Shown here in pieces: positions 34,825 to 47,800 of a stretch of DNA of 64,000 bases. Position numbers and translations under genes: made by a program. The notes below the pieces were generated by a model that searched no databases, was not told the DNA's origin, and saw only the letters and a list, made by a program, of their open reading frames with translations. This DNA comes from Phoebastria nigripes. Its lineage: Eukaryota > Chordata > Aves > Procellariiformes > Diomedeidae. Positions within the stretch are counted from its first letter, which is position 1, and the number at the start of each line of letters is the position of its first letter. The DNA is taken from the NCBI GenBank assembly GCA_035582835.1, contig JAYKAV010001000.1, forward strand, positions 2,114,680-2,178,679, in the 5' to 3' direction.

Positions 34825-37435
34825 GCAGGATTTAGTCATTAGCTCACAGCCCTTTCAGGGTTGCATTTTTCTTACGATATGGCTCTAACAGCCACAGCCT
34901 TGTCCAAATGAGGATGAATTGCTGGGAGTATGACAAAATGGGGTGCAATGCAGAGACAGATATCCAGTGGAGACTGGGATTTCTGAGAAATTATGGGCAA
35001 ATTCTACTGCTTACGTGACTGAAATGAGATGGGCTGCTGGCTGACGCTTCACAAAACACTGAGAACGCTGCCCCAGTGTTAAAAGTTTCTTTAACATGCG
35101 AATTAACTTTCCTCAGATCATGCATACGTAAAACAAAGTTAGGTATCAACACCTAACATATACACAGAGCTGCCTTGGAAAAAAAAAATATCAAGAATTC
35201 AAAAGAAAACTGGGTATGAAGAAGATAATTCTGTGGATGTCTTTCAGTGAAGCTCTTCTACAACTCTATACTATTGAAAAAAGAGGCAGATGATTAATTC
35301 TCCATCCATCTTAACAAATTTCTGCATTGTCACCCTGCTGAAGCAGTGTGGCCAGCTGACAGTGCAGTACCTCACCCACCACCAAGCTCCCCTGTGCTGC
35401 CATGCACTGTCTGTGCTACCTGAGCAACCATTTTAAAGCAATTCTCAAAGTTTCTACGTGAGCTGCTCTTACATCAGCGTTTATAGTATAGACATCTCCC
35501 TCAGATGTGTTGTATGAGGCAGAAAGAAGTAACCGTCTCTAATGACGTTGCTCAAAGGCAATAATCTGTAACAGGGATGCTAAAAAACAATAAAACAAAA
35601 ACCTGAGGAGTCGGAAAAGCGCATAGAGGTAGGCTAGGAAAACACATATCATGATGGAAGTAAAGGCCCTGAAAGTTACACCAAGTTTATGGAAAAATGC
35701 AATGTTCAGATGTTCATTGTAAACCTTATTTGTACAGTTTTTCCAGGGTCTCCAGGGCCAAAGCAGAAGCCCCAGCAGCTTGAGCTAGAGGACAGTGTCC
35801 CCAAAAAGCCACCTGCTGCAGACTCATAAGCTCCGCAAACAAGGCACAGAGGGGTTCACAGGGCACAGGAACAGAACTTTACACAACTTTCTGGTCCATT
35901 TGAATTGATGAATATTGTAGACGCAAATATTGGAAGGAAGCCTAGGAGGAGAGTGTCTGTTAACATGTGACAAGCTTTTGACTTCAGGAAACATGAACAC
36001 AACCTGGCTTAGATCACAAAACACAGCGGCTGTGATCGTTTTAGCACACCACTTCAAAAATTGGTAGTCTCTGGCCTAGGATGGACTGAGGTGTTTCACA
36101 TAGGCTGGCAGTATATGGATTTTGCACTGGAGTTTGAGGTATTCTCCATTTGCTCACACTGTACTATTAACAGACCATTTTATTTCAAGTTTCTCTGCTT
36201 TTATGGCAAATAACTATGCATATCCAATATTTACCAATTGTAATGTGGCAGCAGAATCCCTGTTAACAGCTTAATTTTGTGAATTTCTTACACAATGCCT
36301 GCAAAGCAAACTTTGCAGCTGCTGAGCTTGTTATGGGTTGGGTACTCCTTTGCATCCTGACTGAATCCTAAATGTGTCCAATAAAGCTCTGTTTGTTTTA
36401 GCTAGGGATATTTCCATAGGCCTGTTTTGATGGGCAGAGCTCCTCCTCTGCTTTGGTGTCTTTTCCATTTAAGAGTAACAAACTTAAAAGATTTAAAAAT
36501 AAATAAATAAATGGAACAGGAAACTATCATAGCTTCAAGATCTCACTTTCTGGATAGAATTTAGGACAAGAAGCAATACTAACAAATACAATTTGTACCA
36601 GACTTTAAAGCCTACACGCTCAAGCCAATGATCACACACATACACAAATTCATGCTGTGAATTCTCTTACAAGCTTGCTGGAGATAGCACACAAAAGCTT
36701 GTTTAGAGACCTCTGCTCTTTTTCTTCCTGATGTATTATCACTGTATTTATTTTTATTATGCCCTTGCACATAGAGCCTTAGCTCCCCGCTTACAATGTG
36801 CGTTCTGCTCTTCTCACCGAAGCAGGAGGGGAATCAGGGAGAACACAAGTTTCCGAATTATACACAGAGCAAGTCACCACACTGTGACATTTAGAAGCAG
36901 TTGTGCAGCCCTCTATGATCAGGGCTGCATTTAAGCCTTCTGGTAACAGACTGGGTCAGGTAGGTGCGTCACTCTGGACATATTAAACTGTACTGACAGA
37001 AAACAGTAGCTCCTTTGAAGAGAGTTTGTGTGTGCAGAGGTAACAAGGCTAGCTGTGTAGTTCGGTACAGGCAGCTGTCACAAGACCCCCTTGACTGCTT
37101 GAGCTACAGAAGAGCATAATGCGGCCAAGGAAAGAACACAGTTCAAAGGCCCAAGCCTGACAGTAAATACTAAAAGAAAAAGAAAAGGAAAAATAAGAAC
37201 AAAGAAATCTTAAACTGGCTTGTCTGTTTTTCAGTTTACACAACTGTAAACAAATGCAGAGGTTTATTAGTTTATAATGCTTTTTGTGGTCATGTAACTC
37301 AAATCTGAGCTTTGATTTAAGAAATGGAATTTGGCAAGAAAGAAGTTTCAAGGCAACCTACTCACTTTCCCATTAAGAAGATTAAAAAAAGAATTCAAAA
37401 TATTTAACTTTGAGTAATAAGGTCTGTACTTGTGT
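34825..37435. other. unique non-coding sequence
   Basis: An (AAAT)n tract lies at 36496-36511. No coding exon, RNA gene or repeat family recognised. Confidence 0.5.
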
Positions 37436-37582
37436 AGCAACTAATCTTGTGCTCATGCAGATCCCAATTCGGTGCTGCACTTGCTTAACTTTAAGCATGC
37501 AAGTAATCTCACTGACTTCCCGCATACTTCAGCACACGCTAAGTGCTTTGCTGAAATGGGCCATGATCAGATTTAAACAGAG
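37436..37582. repeat. ancient amniote interspersed-repeat relic
   Basis: Phrases GCTTAACTTTAAGCATGCAA, GTAATCTCACTGACTTCCCG and ACGCTAAGTGCTTTGCTGAA occur in the order of a dispersed sauropsid repeat ('acttaactttaagcatgtga', 'gtaatcccattgacttcagt', 'cttaagtgctttgctggatc'). It is well enough preserved to be confident that this is a repeat; the family (old CR1/L3-like) is from memory. Confidence 0.55.
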
Positions 37583-38547
37583 TGTCCCTTAATGAGGATT
37601 TATACATTAGAATAAAAGGTCTCCAGGAAAGCCACTCAGCCTGTAAAAATCTTTGCCTTTAAGTAAAGCTATCTTACATACAAGGAAGGAATCCACAAAG
37701 AGTTATTTTAAACAGAACATTTCAAGTTCAGCTAAATGTGGGAAAAATCAAGGCCTGGACTCTTAACCGTATCAGGACTCGCTGTGCCTATACGTAGAAG
37801 GCAGCAGCATATAATCCCTTGGCATACCGCAGCCACTTGTGTATTCAGCCTTAACTCTGAAGGTGCTGTCTTGCTTTTGTAATCCAACAGGCAACATCCG
37901 TATTTTCTGGTCAAATTCTTTTCAGCTATGATCTTTTCCAGGTTTCAGTCGTTCCTTGCATGCAAAAGGAGTTGAATTAAAACCTTTATGCTACAATAGG
38001 CTTTATTGCATACACCATATACTTTTAAACACTTATCATTCTCATGAGTAGTAACTGAGAAATAACCTTATTTCGCCTTGAAAATACAGGATACAGTTAG
38101 GAATAAAGGAAAAAGTTACTGCAGAAATACCACCTAGTTCCCCATCTCCAGCTCAAAGAGAAGGCCAGTATTTTACACTGAGAAGACTCATGATTTCCTT
38201 TAAAGCAGGTTTAGGTCTTTGTCACAATTACGATTATTCTGCTGCTGCTTTAGCAATGTATATCTCCCTCTTGCAGGTGCTACTGCAGAAAAAGTCTTTA
38301 TTTCACAATAAAGTACCCTAAAGAAGAAATTACGTTATCCCACATCCACACATAGGAAAGACCATCCATTTACCTGTTTAGAAAAATATAAGCAAAGCCA
38401 CAGAAGCTGCAGCTTTTGTAGCCAGTACAGATTTAAATTTCCCAATGGCAACAGGGGAGAGTTTTGCCTGAGCTGGTACATCTGCTCTGCTCAGAGGGGC
38501 TGCTCTGGCATTACTCCCACAGCACTACAGGTGGCACGGGCTTGTCT
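37583..38547. other. unique non-coding sequence
   Basis: No feature recognised. Confidence 0.5.
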
Positions 38548-38802
38548 GCAAAAGAAAGCTCTGCTGGATTTAAACTGGAGGCTTAGCTTTAAACTGAGTT
38601 AAAGTGCAAAAAGCTGTGTGGGCATTTATTTCATGCGGTTTATTTTTATTTGGCCTAATTGGTTCAGAATCATTTTAAGCCAATCAAAAAAGATAGCCAG
38701 AATCCTTAATGCCCACCATAGAGTCTTCACCATTCAATCCAAATTAAAGTAGCAGTTTATTTAAACTAAAGTCGTGCCACTCTTGTGTGTGGACAAGGCC
38801 AA
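38548..38802. mobile_element. ancient non-autonomous DNA transposon (hAT-like), about 255 bp
   Basis: The left end starts GGGCTTGTCTGCAAAAGAAAG and the right end, read in reverse complement, starts GGCCTTGTCCACACACAAGAG. These are decayed terminal inverted repeats of the 'ggccttgtctacac' type found on old hAT-like elements in sauropsids. The interior GTGCAAAAAGCTGTGTGGGC and GTTTATTTTTATTTGGCC also fit the remembered element. No 8-bp target-site duplication is evident (flanks GGTGGCAC and AAAGCTAA differ), so the boundaries may be off by a few bases or the duplication has decayed. Confidence 0.55.
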
Positions 38803-41800
38803 AGCTAATCAGGTGTTGTCTCACCACAATTCCAGCGAACAGTCTAAGCGGAGATAATGGAAGGCTCTGCTTCCTGCCACAGCAATTAGCAACGAGTGAG
38901 GGAGGCTCTGCCAGGCCAGAGCTCTACCAGCAGCAGCTTGGGGTGTACAGGGGAGAGGGGCTCCTCTGCTAGACAGGGCTGGCAAATCTATTTTTGTACC
39001 AAAGAAACAATCCCCTCAACGTCCCTCCAGTGTGTTGTCGAACCTGACCTGTGTGAAATTTGAGAATGGCTATAAATCAAAGGGAGAAAAAGTAATAAAA
39101 AGCTTCTGGCAGACTTGATGACATGTTGATAATGTTCTCGTCCTGGAGTCAGGGTGACACCAGCCCAAAGATGATATATAGAACTAAGCCCACATACNGA
39201 CGATTTACTGGCCTAACGACAGTTTTCATTGATCAGAGGCCAACAATTACTGGATTCCTTCCCACTGCCTATTTCAGTATCAGGCTCTGGCGTACAATCA
39301 AAACACTAGCCCTGCTTCTCCACAGTTCATGTGCCAACTTTGCAGTGGATGCTCAAGCCAAGCAAGAATGATATGCAAATCTGGCAGGTGTTTGGGGCAT
39401 ACCAGTGCTGCTCAAAAGCCCAACCATAAAAAAGGAAACGGCAGAAAGGCGAGGGGAGTCCTGATCTGCTGCAGAAAGGCTGCAGGCTCTGTACAGTACA
39501 CAGTAAGCAGGTCCCAGAAACAGGAGACATGGCTTTCAGGCAGCAACAGAAAAGCTCAATTATTTTTGCTCAGTATAAACAAAGCACATTCTTTATATCC
39601 CCTCCAGATTGTCTAAAGGCCTCTCTTGCCACTAAAGCTTATTTCAAAAAGAACAAGAACTTACAAACAGAGCAACTAGTGCTGGTACCAATCACATAGC
39701 ATTCCTTTGTTTTTTGTTTTGCTTTGTGTCTTAAAGTAGGGAACCAGTAGAAGGAGATTTCCTTCCCAAGTGTATGGAAAATGGATGTGTCAAACTGAAT
39801 TAATATCTGCAATGGCACATTCAAATAGCCATGATTAAGCTGCTGGAACGAGATGAATCAATGTGGGAAAGGTGCTGGCAAAGAAATATTTTTCCAGTAT
39901 ATTACTGTCTCTTACAGACAGGCAAGTGCATGTAATTTGTCTTGCCCTATCAGGATTTACCTGTCTGTTCCACAGTCAGCATAGGGGAATGCTGCAAATT
40001 TCCAAAAGCTTCTATCCACCTTCTTTGGGACCCAAAGAAAAGTTGGGAAAGGCTCCAAAGAAACCACTCCTGTTAAACGAAGTAATTAATAGATTCCTTA
40101 CCGTAAACTCATGAGATATACACATTTAGAAACTACACCGGAGCACGGACTACAAAGACTGATACGACAGTATCTTTGTACAATGCTTTTTAAACTAGTG
40201 ATGCCACTAGATACTTTCCTTCTCTCTTGACCTTCTATCCTCTTACTTCTGTTAATCTTTCCCTTAAATCTGATTTGGCCAAGTTTATCAGCAGAAACAA
40301 AAGCAGCTCAAAAGTTCAGAAAGGGAAATACTGTTTTAGGAGAACAGACAATAGAAAACATCTTCTTAAAACCAGATGTCATCTGAAAATTTACTTTCTG
40401 CAATTTCATGAGACTTCAGAGTTGGGTGACTACTTTTAAGGGAAATAAAGGCAGAAGGACAATATGGTTTTGAAGAAACTTAAAAGGTTGGGGTTTTTTG
40501 TTGTTTTAAATAATATCTGTGTAAAAATGAAGCCATCATTAGAAATACTGTCAATGTCTTGGGAGAATAATAACAACGACCCAGGCCAACCTGAAATTTG
40601 CATACTTCCAACCACATGTTCTTTTCTTAAAAAAAGATTAATATAACACACTTAAATATTTAACCCTTTTCCACAAAAGGGGAAAGGATGTAACTACAAA
40701 GGAAAAATGAGGAGATTGAGTATCCAGAAGATGCTACCAGCATATACTCTGATAAGAAAGGGAGTTTTCCTCTCTTCAAGGTTCCCAACAGTAAAACTTT
40801 CAACAAAAGAGTCCAGAAGGTTCAAATACAAGTAGATTTTTATAGAGAGACTATTAACTTCCATATAAACATATTGCACAAAGGAAGACCCCCTGAAAGT
40901 AGATGAGATTGACAGCCTTTATGTGCTCCCCTATGCAGTACTGGCTATAGAGCTCTTCCTTGCTGCCTCTATTTCAAACTTCACTTAATATGGCATTTTA
41001 GCTTCCATGTCTATTTACTCTTGAAATGTGACAGGCCAGTAACAATAATTATTTGCATTGCAGCCATGCCTACATTCCCTGGTGATGAGCTGGAACCTTC
41101 TCACACTAAGCTACCACTGAAACGAGCCTGTGAGTGTTGACCAGGCTCCTGGCTGTCCTGTGTGCAGACGACTCCTTGTCATCCCATGCAAAAAGCATTC
41201 CCCCAGGAATCAGCACCACGCTGCCTTAACTGCACCAGATTATCTCAGAGGGGAGCAGCTACACATGAGGCTCTCTAGAGACAAGTCACTGCCGGGGCAG
41301 TGTAAGTACTAAAAATACATTTATTTTTTGCCTAATGCAGACAGGTTGTTGGAAAGAACTTCTCTATCTTTTCCATACTAAAGGAATAGATCGAGAATGG
41401 ACAGAACAGCAGCAGAGCCTGGGGAATATGCTTTTGTTTTCCTTCTTAAGAAAGGGGAGAGAATTATTTGATGGGTCCCCACGGAATACATACTACTTTA
41501 GCCTCTTCTCCATTCAGTTGCAGTACTTGTCTGGATCCTAAGCCTCTCCTGCAACTGCTGAAACCACCCATCTTTAGCAACAATATGGACAAAACAAAAT
41601 TAGCTCCGTATCTCTATTTTTTTTTTTTAATTCCTAGAGAGGCACTATTTCAACAGCAGTATTTCAGTGTGGAGGGAGAAGGTGACATTGGTAAACAATT
41701 TCCATCAGCAACTGATACTGAGGCTCATTAATCTGAGCTCAGAAATTAAAGCAAAGACATTTTGGCTCTCAGCCCCACCTGAAATGTTGGCTCTGCCTGC

Positions 41801-43700
41801 CTGCATCACACATCTACTGGGAAGAAATATAGGACAGAGCTCACCAAGAGGAGTGCTACCTTTGTGTTATGAGTGTTTGAGCAATTCTCAGCATATTTTG
41901 ACCATGGATACAGAGGCCATAGAAGGTTTTTTAGAGTATGTTTTCCCCCACTCTTTCATATCACTATTCTTTCCTTCTTTTCCTAGTATTTAGACAGTCT
42001 GGTGTTCATCAGCATGCCCTCCTGGTCAGGCAGGCATCTGTTTCAGCTTCAACTGGTCTGTGGGGAAAAAAAAGCTCTTATGTTCAAAGCGGCCAAATTA
42101 TTACCTGAAGAGGATCCCCAGATCAGAACATCTGTATGCAGTAAGCAGGTGTGTTTCTAAATATCAGATTTTTGGAGAAGAGATGAAATAATCTACAAAT
42201 ACAGAGGTGAAAGATTTATTCATACCACGTACTTCAAATACTTAACCCTACCAATCAAGGTTAAAAAGTTCCTTTTCAGATATAACTCTTTCCCAAGGAA
42301 CCTGCTTTATAATTACAAGGAGTACATGGTAACCGTATGCTGTTCACTATACACCGAATGCAATGATATGATCAAATGACACTATATCAACATATTTTTA
42401 TATCTGTACAGAGGTAATATCATGGTAAATAATCAACCTTCTCTTTCTCAGTTGCTGGAGGTACCACACTCCCAGAGGTGCACTGTCTCTGGCAGTTTTT
42501 CAGGGCCTCCTGTGTTGGATTTATTTGCTGTGTTTGATTGATCTTTGATTAATCTGAATTATGACAGTAGACTATTGTATTGCATTGTGTGTCAAAATCT
42601 GGTCAGCACTAAGCTTACTTTACACCTTTAGTGACACATGAAGGATTTACAAATTTTTCCTAAGCAGCAGAAGACTGTTTGATGCTGTTCCAAACTGTCC
42701 TGGACGCTTACTGCTCACACTTCTGAAATGCAAGAGTACTGTGGCAGCAACAAGAAGCTCTGATGTTGCCTGCAGACTAAGGCAGATATTAGGACATTAC
42801 ACTCAGCAGTACTCTGTCCAAAATTGGAAGGTTAGGTTAACTTTGCAGTCAGGCAAAGGAAGTTTATATTGATCATACAGATAAAAAATTCCACAATAGT
42901 ACTCTTTCCCCCCTTCAGTTAAAGGGTTTTTTTGGCTGATGCAAGTGAAACTTTTCAGGCTTTATTTCGGAGGATGGATTACTTAGTGTAAGTGTGTGGA
43001 GTAAAAGCACTCCAGAAGCTATTTGTCAGCCTTCAGAATTTGTTCCTGCATCTTTAATTTGGCTAGTCTCTCCCCTTTCTCCTCTTACCCACTGTTTCCT
43101 TTTCTCATTTCAGATCTTAGCCTTTTCACTGGATTAGCTTCTCCTTTTTTGGACAGTTGGTGGCTTGTGTTTATGTACAGAAGTCAACATACATCAAAAC
43201 CTTCCAACCTGCCAAATCTCACAGACTTAAAACATATGCCTAAACTGAGGAACACAAGAAATAAAATTGTGGAATTAAACTTTAGTTTAAGTAATTCACC
43301 AGTCCAGCCCCTTTAACTTTACCTTCATCGTCCCTTTCAGCTGATACCAATAATTTACAATAACACAAATAAGACAAAAAAATAGGTCTGTGTGGAATGG
43401 TAGTAAATATAAAACTAAAATGAAGGACAGCTGAAACATGGAGTCAAGGTGCACTGTGCAATTAGGATCATTTAATTTTCTCACTATTTCACTAAGCGAA
43501 GGTTGCACGCAGGGCTGATTTCTGCAAGTATCTGTGAAGTAAAAAAGCAATTTTTAAGTATTTCTGCTCTGTCCAAGTAATAACTGAGTAAAAGGTATAT
43601 AAAATCCTTCTTGTTCACAACTTGACAACATCTGACAGAGCAAGTTTCTCTATACCGCTATACTGAAAAAATAAAAATCAAAGCAATTCTCCTCCTACTA
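38803..43700. other. unique non-coding sequence
   Basis: Contains an ambiguous base at 39198 and a T-run at 41617-41628. Several 80-108 codon open frames (for example 41667-41993 plus) lack known motifs. No repeat family recognised. Confidence 0.5.
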
Positions 43701-46700
43701 AGAGCCCATGCCACCANACAGCACAGCTGGGAGGTCTTCTGGATCTGCTGCACCCTACCTGCCCAAATGGAATTTCTTCCCTTTATTAATCTCTCTGGCA
43801 AGCGGTGGGGCTGCCGCTATATTTAGCCAGCTCATGCAGGACTGGCTCCCGCTGTCTTCAAAAGGCATATCAGGTGCTGATGCCTATTTTTAAACAGGAC
43901 ATCCAAACTTCCCAAGTGTGGTGACCCGTGAGTTTGGACATTCTGCTTTTAATCAAGTGAGTTAATTAACTACAGGGCTCTAAAGGAAAAAAAGGCATCA
44001 AAGAAGACGACCAGGCTACAATAAAGCAGCTCAAGATCTGAGTGATAGGAGCTCCTCCTACTTCAAGCACAAGTATTCAGGGAAGGAATTTTTTTTCCCC
44101 CCTCCCCTTATCTATGCCACTAAAATACAGGCAAGGCTTCTTCCTTCCTGCAAGAGGCTGACATCATCTTTTGTTCAAGAAAGTCTCAAGCACTGGTATT
44201 ACTCAGTCTCAAGTGAAAGGTTATTCAGCAGACAAAATCTTGTCCCTAAATACCATGCCACTGGGAAGATATTAAGAATATATTGAAATCCATGACCGAA
44301 AGTAAGTACAAACTGCTTTACAGACATTAACAGAACCTTGTAAAATAAGTATGACAACTAGCTGCGGTAGTGAGCAGTGATGGCAGGTGATAGGATGGTA
44401 CAGGATGCAATGGAGGTTGAAAAAGTTTAAAGGTATCTTCAAGACAGATAAAGCATGGCATGCAGAAGTTAAAGAGGACCGATCAAAGAACCCAGGACTT
44501 CTTATAACCTCACCTACTTTGTAACCATTGGCCAATAATCCTTCCAAAGCAGAGTGACAGGGTTATTACTTGTTCCTTGTGCTAGTTATACATATTTTGA
44601 ACCATTCTGGAAAAAAATGTACAGCTTAAAGTTGTTCGAGTCATTTACACACACACTTCTTCCTACTGGCACACACCTCACCTCTAACATAATGGAGCTG
44701 TTAACTTTGACCNGTGCTGCTGGGGAAAAAGCAAGGATTTATTCAGTCTGTTCAATGTAAAAAGCAGATACAAAGAGGTATGGGATAAGACATAGTCCGA
44801 GCACAGGGCTGAGAAGAACTGTGAGTGCTTATCCAGTTCTGTGACACATAGGCAAACACTGAAGACACAGAGAACAAGATGATCAATGGACAAAAACCCT
44901 CTATCTGTAGAGGAGATGCACCCACTGTTGATAGTGGGTGTCATGTTCTGGTTCTGCAAAGATAAGTCCTTGGGCCTCTGTTTTCTCTCTCTCTGACACA
45001 TGCACACACAAACACACTCTCCCTTAAACACCCACACTTAACAGAGTGCAACAGAGGCCAAGCTTTGCAGTCAAAGGTTCCTAAATCTACCCCTTTTCAG
45101 ATACGTGAGATTAATGCTTGCGTGTCGCTGCTGACATTCCAATTTGCTCTCCAGCTTATGGCCTTCCTTAAAGGAGCAATGAATAAATACAGGACAGTTG
45201 GCAGCTTTCCTTTTCCTTTTTCTGTCATCTGCTCTTCTCCTTTTACACATACACATATCCTCTCCCAGATTTTTATTGCAGTGTTTCTTCTGGTAAGTTT
45301 CTTCCTTCTCAACCACTGAACATGGTTGGGTTTTTTGTTTTCCCTGAGAGAGAGTGACAGTTTTGGACACAGCAGTGACTTCCAGCACAAACCATGGACA
45401 TGAGTCTATCCATGGAAACCTGATATCTCCCCTCTGGTTAAAATAGCACAACTAACTGTAAAATTTCAAAGCAGCTAGACGCTGAGCAGCTAATCCTACC
45501 TTACTTACCTCCTGCTATATATTCAAAAATAACAACGTTCTCAAAGCTATAAGAAAATTCTCACCCATGGTCTATATATAACAGTACCATCCAGAGGAGC
45601 CAGCCAGAGACGAGGTCTCATTCTGCTCTGCGTAACGCAAACAGCAAAATAGACATTCCTGCTCACATGGCTTACCAGAAACAGTCACAAGTGTTAAAAC
45701 TGACCTCACTTAAGTTTCTGTTTCTTTCCACTGATGAAAGGAGACAGCATGACTAGCTCAGATGTCAACATTTACCTTGTAGACATCTAAAGTCAGCTGA
45801 GATGAACTGAGCTCAAGACATGAGAAGAAGTACAGAGTACTTGCACAGTGCCTCAGCAGTTGCAACAAGGGGTGCTAGCAAGTCAAAGGGTAACCATAAA
45901 TTAAATGCAGATTCTGCATGCGAGTAGTATAAAGTATAAAATCTGGGAGTTTTCCTATGCCCATTTTATTTAAGTAAGATAACAAAAACTATTACCAAAT
46001 TAGTAATGAACTTCCTATTTGTAGAAGCTGGAAGTCTTAGAATAAAGACATCTGGCAATTTATCTGAGTAGNCACTGCAGGTTCTGACCCCAACTTTACC
46101 GAGTTGAGCATTTGAAACTTTTCCAGCTTAGTTATAATTTACAAAATTCTTGATAGCTCAAGTCATTAACAAATCCAGAATAATTTTCTGTATTGTGTCA
46201 TATACAGCACATTTGTCTTTATTATTCATTGTTATAGACAACATTCATGCCTCCAATACCCTCTTTTTTGGTGCTCTGTTGTTTTTCCCACTTATTTTCA
46301 CTCCTGACCTGTAATGGTAGTTTTGCAGGCAAATCGCAGCACTACTTTCATTATTGCTTGACTCAGCATGCTTATTTGCTTAAAAAAAATACTCATAACA
46401 TCCCCATTGCAATGAGGTCTGATTCTCCCAGACAGCTTTTGCTGATATTATTGTATGTTTAGCTTTGTTTAATAGCCTAGTCCTAAGGTACAAGTCATCA
46501 ACCCATTTTGGTCAGCCTCATTTCTGAGCAATAAAGTCAGCTATTTAAACAATATGTTTCCACTTCTCATCTTCAAGGTAAATTATTTCACTGGGAAGCA
46601 GAGTATAGTTAGCAGCATCTGCTGTGGTTAAATTAAAGGCAGGAGTCAAATTATCTCTCACTGTTTTACCAACATCGAGCAATTTTTTTGAACTAACAAG

Positions 46701-47670
46701 ATGCCTGAAAAATTGTTATATAATTTAGGAAGAAAAATCTTTAATTAAAGCAAAAAAGGAAAAGCAACTCTCACCCCTATTTGGTTAGATGTACACTCAG
46801 GCACTACATGTTTTCTGGCACACCCTGGACTTGCAGTAAGATAACAGAGTTCAGAGGCTAGCCCACCATTCACCATACACTGTAAAAACTAAAAACAAGC
46901 AGCCAGCCTGATTTTTACATTCATCCCTCTAACTGATTTGAGCAGTCATTTACATCTGTTACAGAGAAAGGATTATGAAACCTCGAACTTTAAAATGAAG
47001 GTGAACTCACACACATCTGGTAACCTGTAGAACTCTTACTTTTACAACCCAATTTTCTTCTGGCCAACAGCTCTTCTCAACACTCATGATACTCATTCAT
47101 GGATCTGATTTAAAAGAGAACAGTTGCCTCTAGCAAATTTAGCCATAGGAAAAGGCTGTAACAGACGAATCTATGCCCCCATTCAGCAAAATAGCTTCCT
47201 AAATGAAAATTAATAAAAAATGTGATTCTTAATTCATTTTATAATCTACTTTTTTTTAATCAACTTGTGTGTGCTTTTGCATTTCTGTTTTGAGTTGTCC
47301 TTTCATTGTGTCAGTCATGCAAGCGATCAGATGTCCTCATTAAAAATGAATAAGCAGAGCAACATATATGATAAAGGCAAATTCTGGAAAACACACAAGA
47401 AAATTCTTTTTTAAAATGTATTTATAAAATGTTGGGCATATTTGTATACAAATACCAACCTTAAGGGAAACTAAAGTTGCAAAGGAATGTCTCCAAGTGG
47501 GTATAATCCTGAGCTCTCAGCTTGGGTGTCGCATAGGATATGGACTCTTGGTAGACATTGCTCTTAGGATAAATCTGTGGCCTTTTCCACTAGTTATGAT
47601 CCTCCCATGTGATATCAAATGGCATGTGAGCAGATTTGGACAGACAGCCCTAGTTAAACCTTAGGAAAGT
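43701..47670. other. unique non-coding sequence
   Basis: Ambiguous bases at 43717, 44713 and 46072. A minus-strand open frame of 126 codons at 45071-45451 is lysine/arginine- and cysteine-rich but overlaps open frames on the other strand and resembles no known protein. No other feature recognised. Confidence 0.45.
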
Positions 47671-47679
47671 GAGAACGGG

Positions 47680-47800
47680 TTTTTAAGCGAGGGCCAGATT
47701 GTATTTGGTTAGCAGGTTTTTAAAAGCATGTATGTAAAAGGATACTGCTGCAAAGGAAGTAGTCCAGCTTCAACTCCCATTAACCCTTGACAGGTATGAC
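47680..47800. repeat. possible ancient amniote interspersed-repeat scrap
   Basis: GAGGGCCAGATTGTATTTGG and TCAACTCCCATTAACCCTTG, about 75 bases apart, resemble the 'gagggccagatcctgatttg' and 'aactcccattgacttcaatg' phrases of the same old sauropsid repeat group. The intervening sequence has decayed, so this is a weak call. Confidence 0.3.

Noticed and set aside
45071..45451. 126-codon minus-strand frame rich in K, R and C
   Set aside because: Composition comes from T- and C-rich plus-strand DNA; overlapping frames are open on both strands and no motif (for example zinc-finger spacing) is present.
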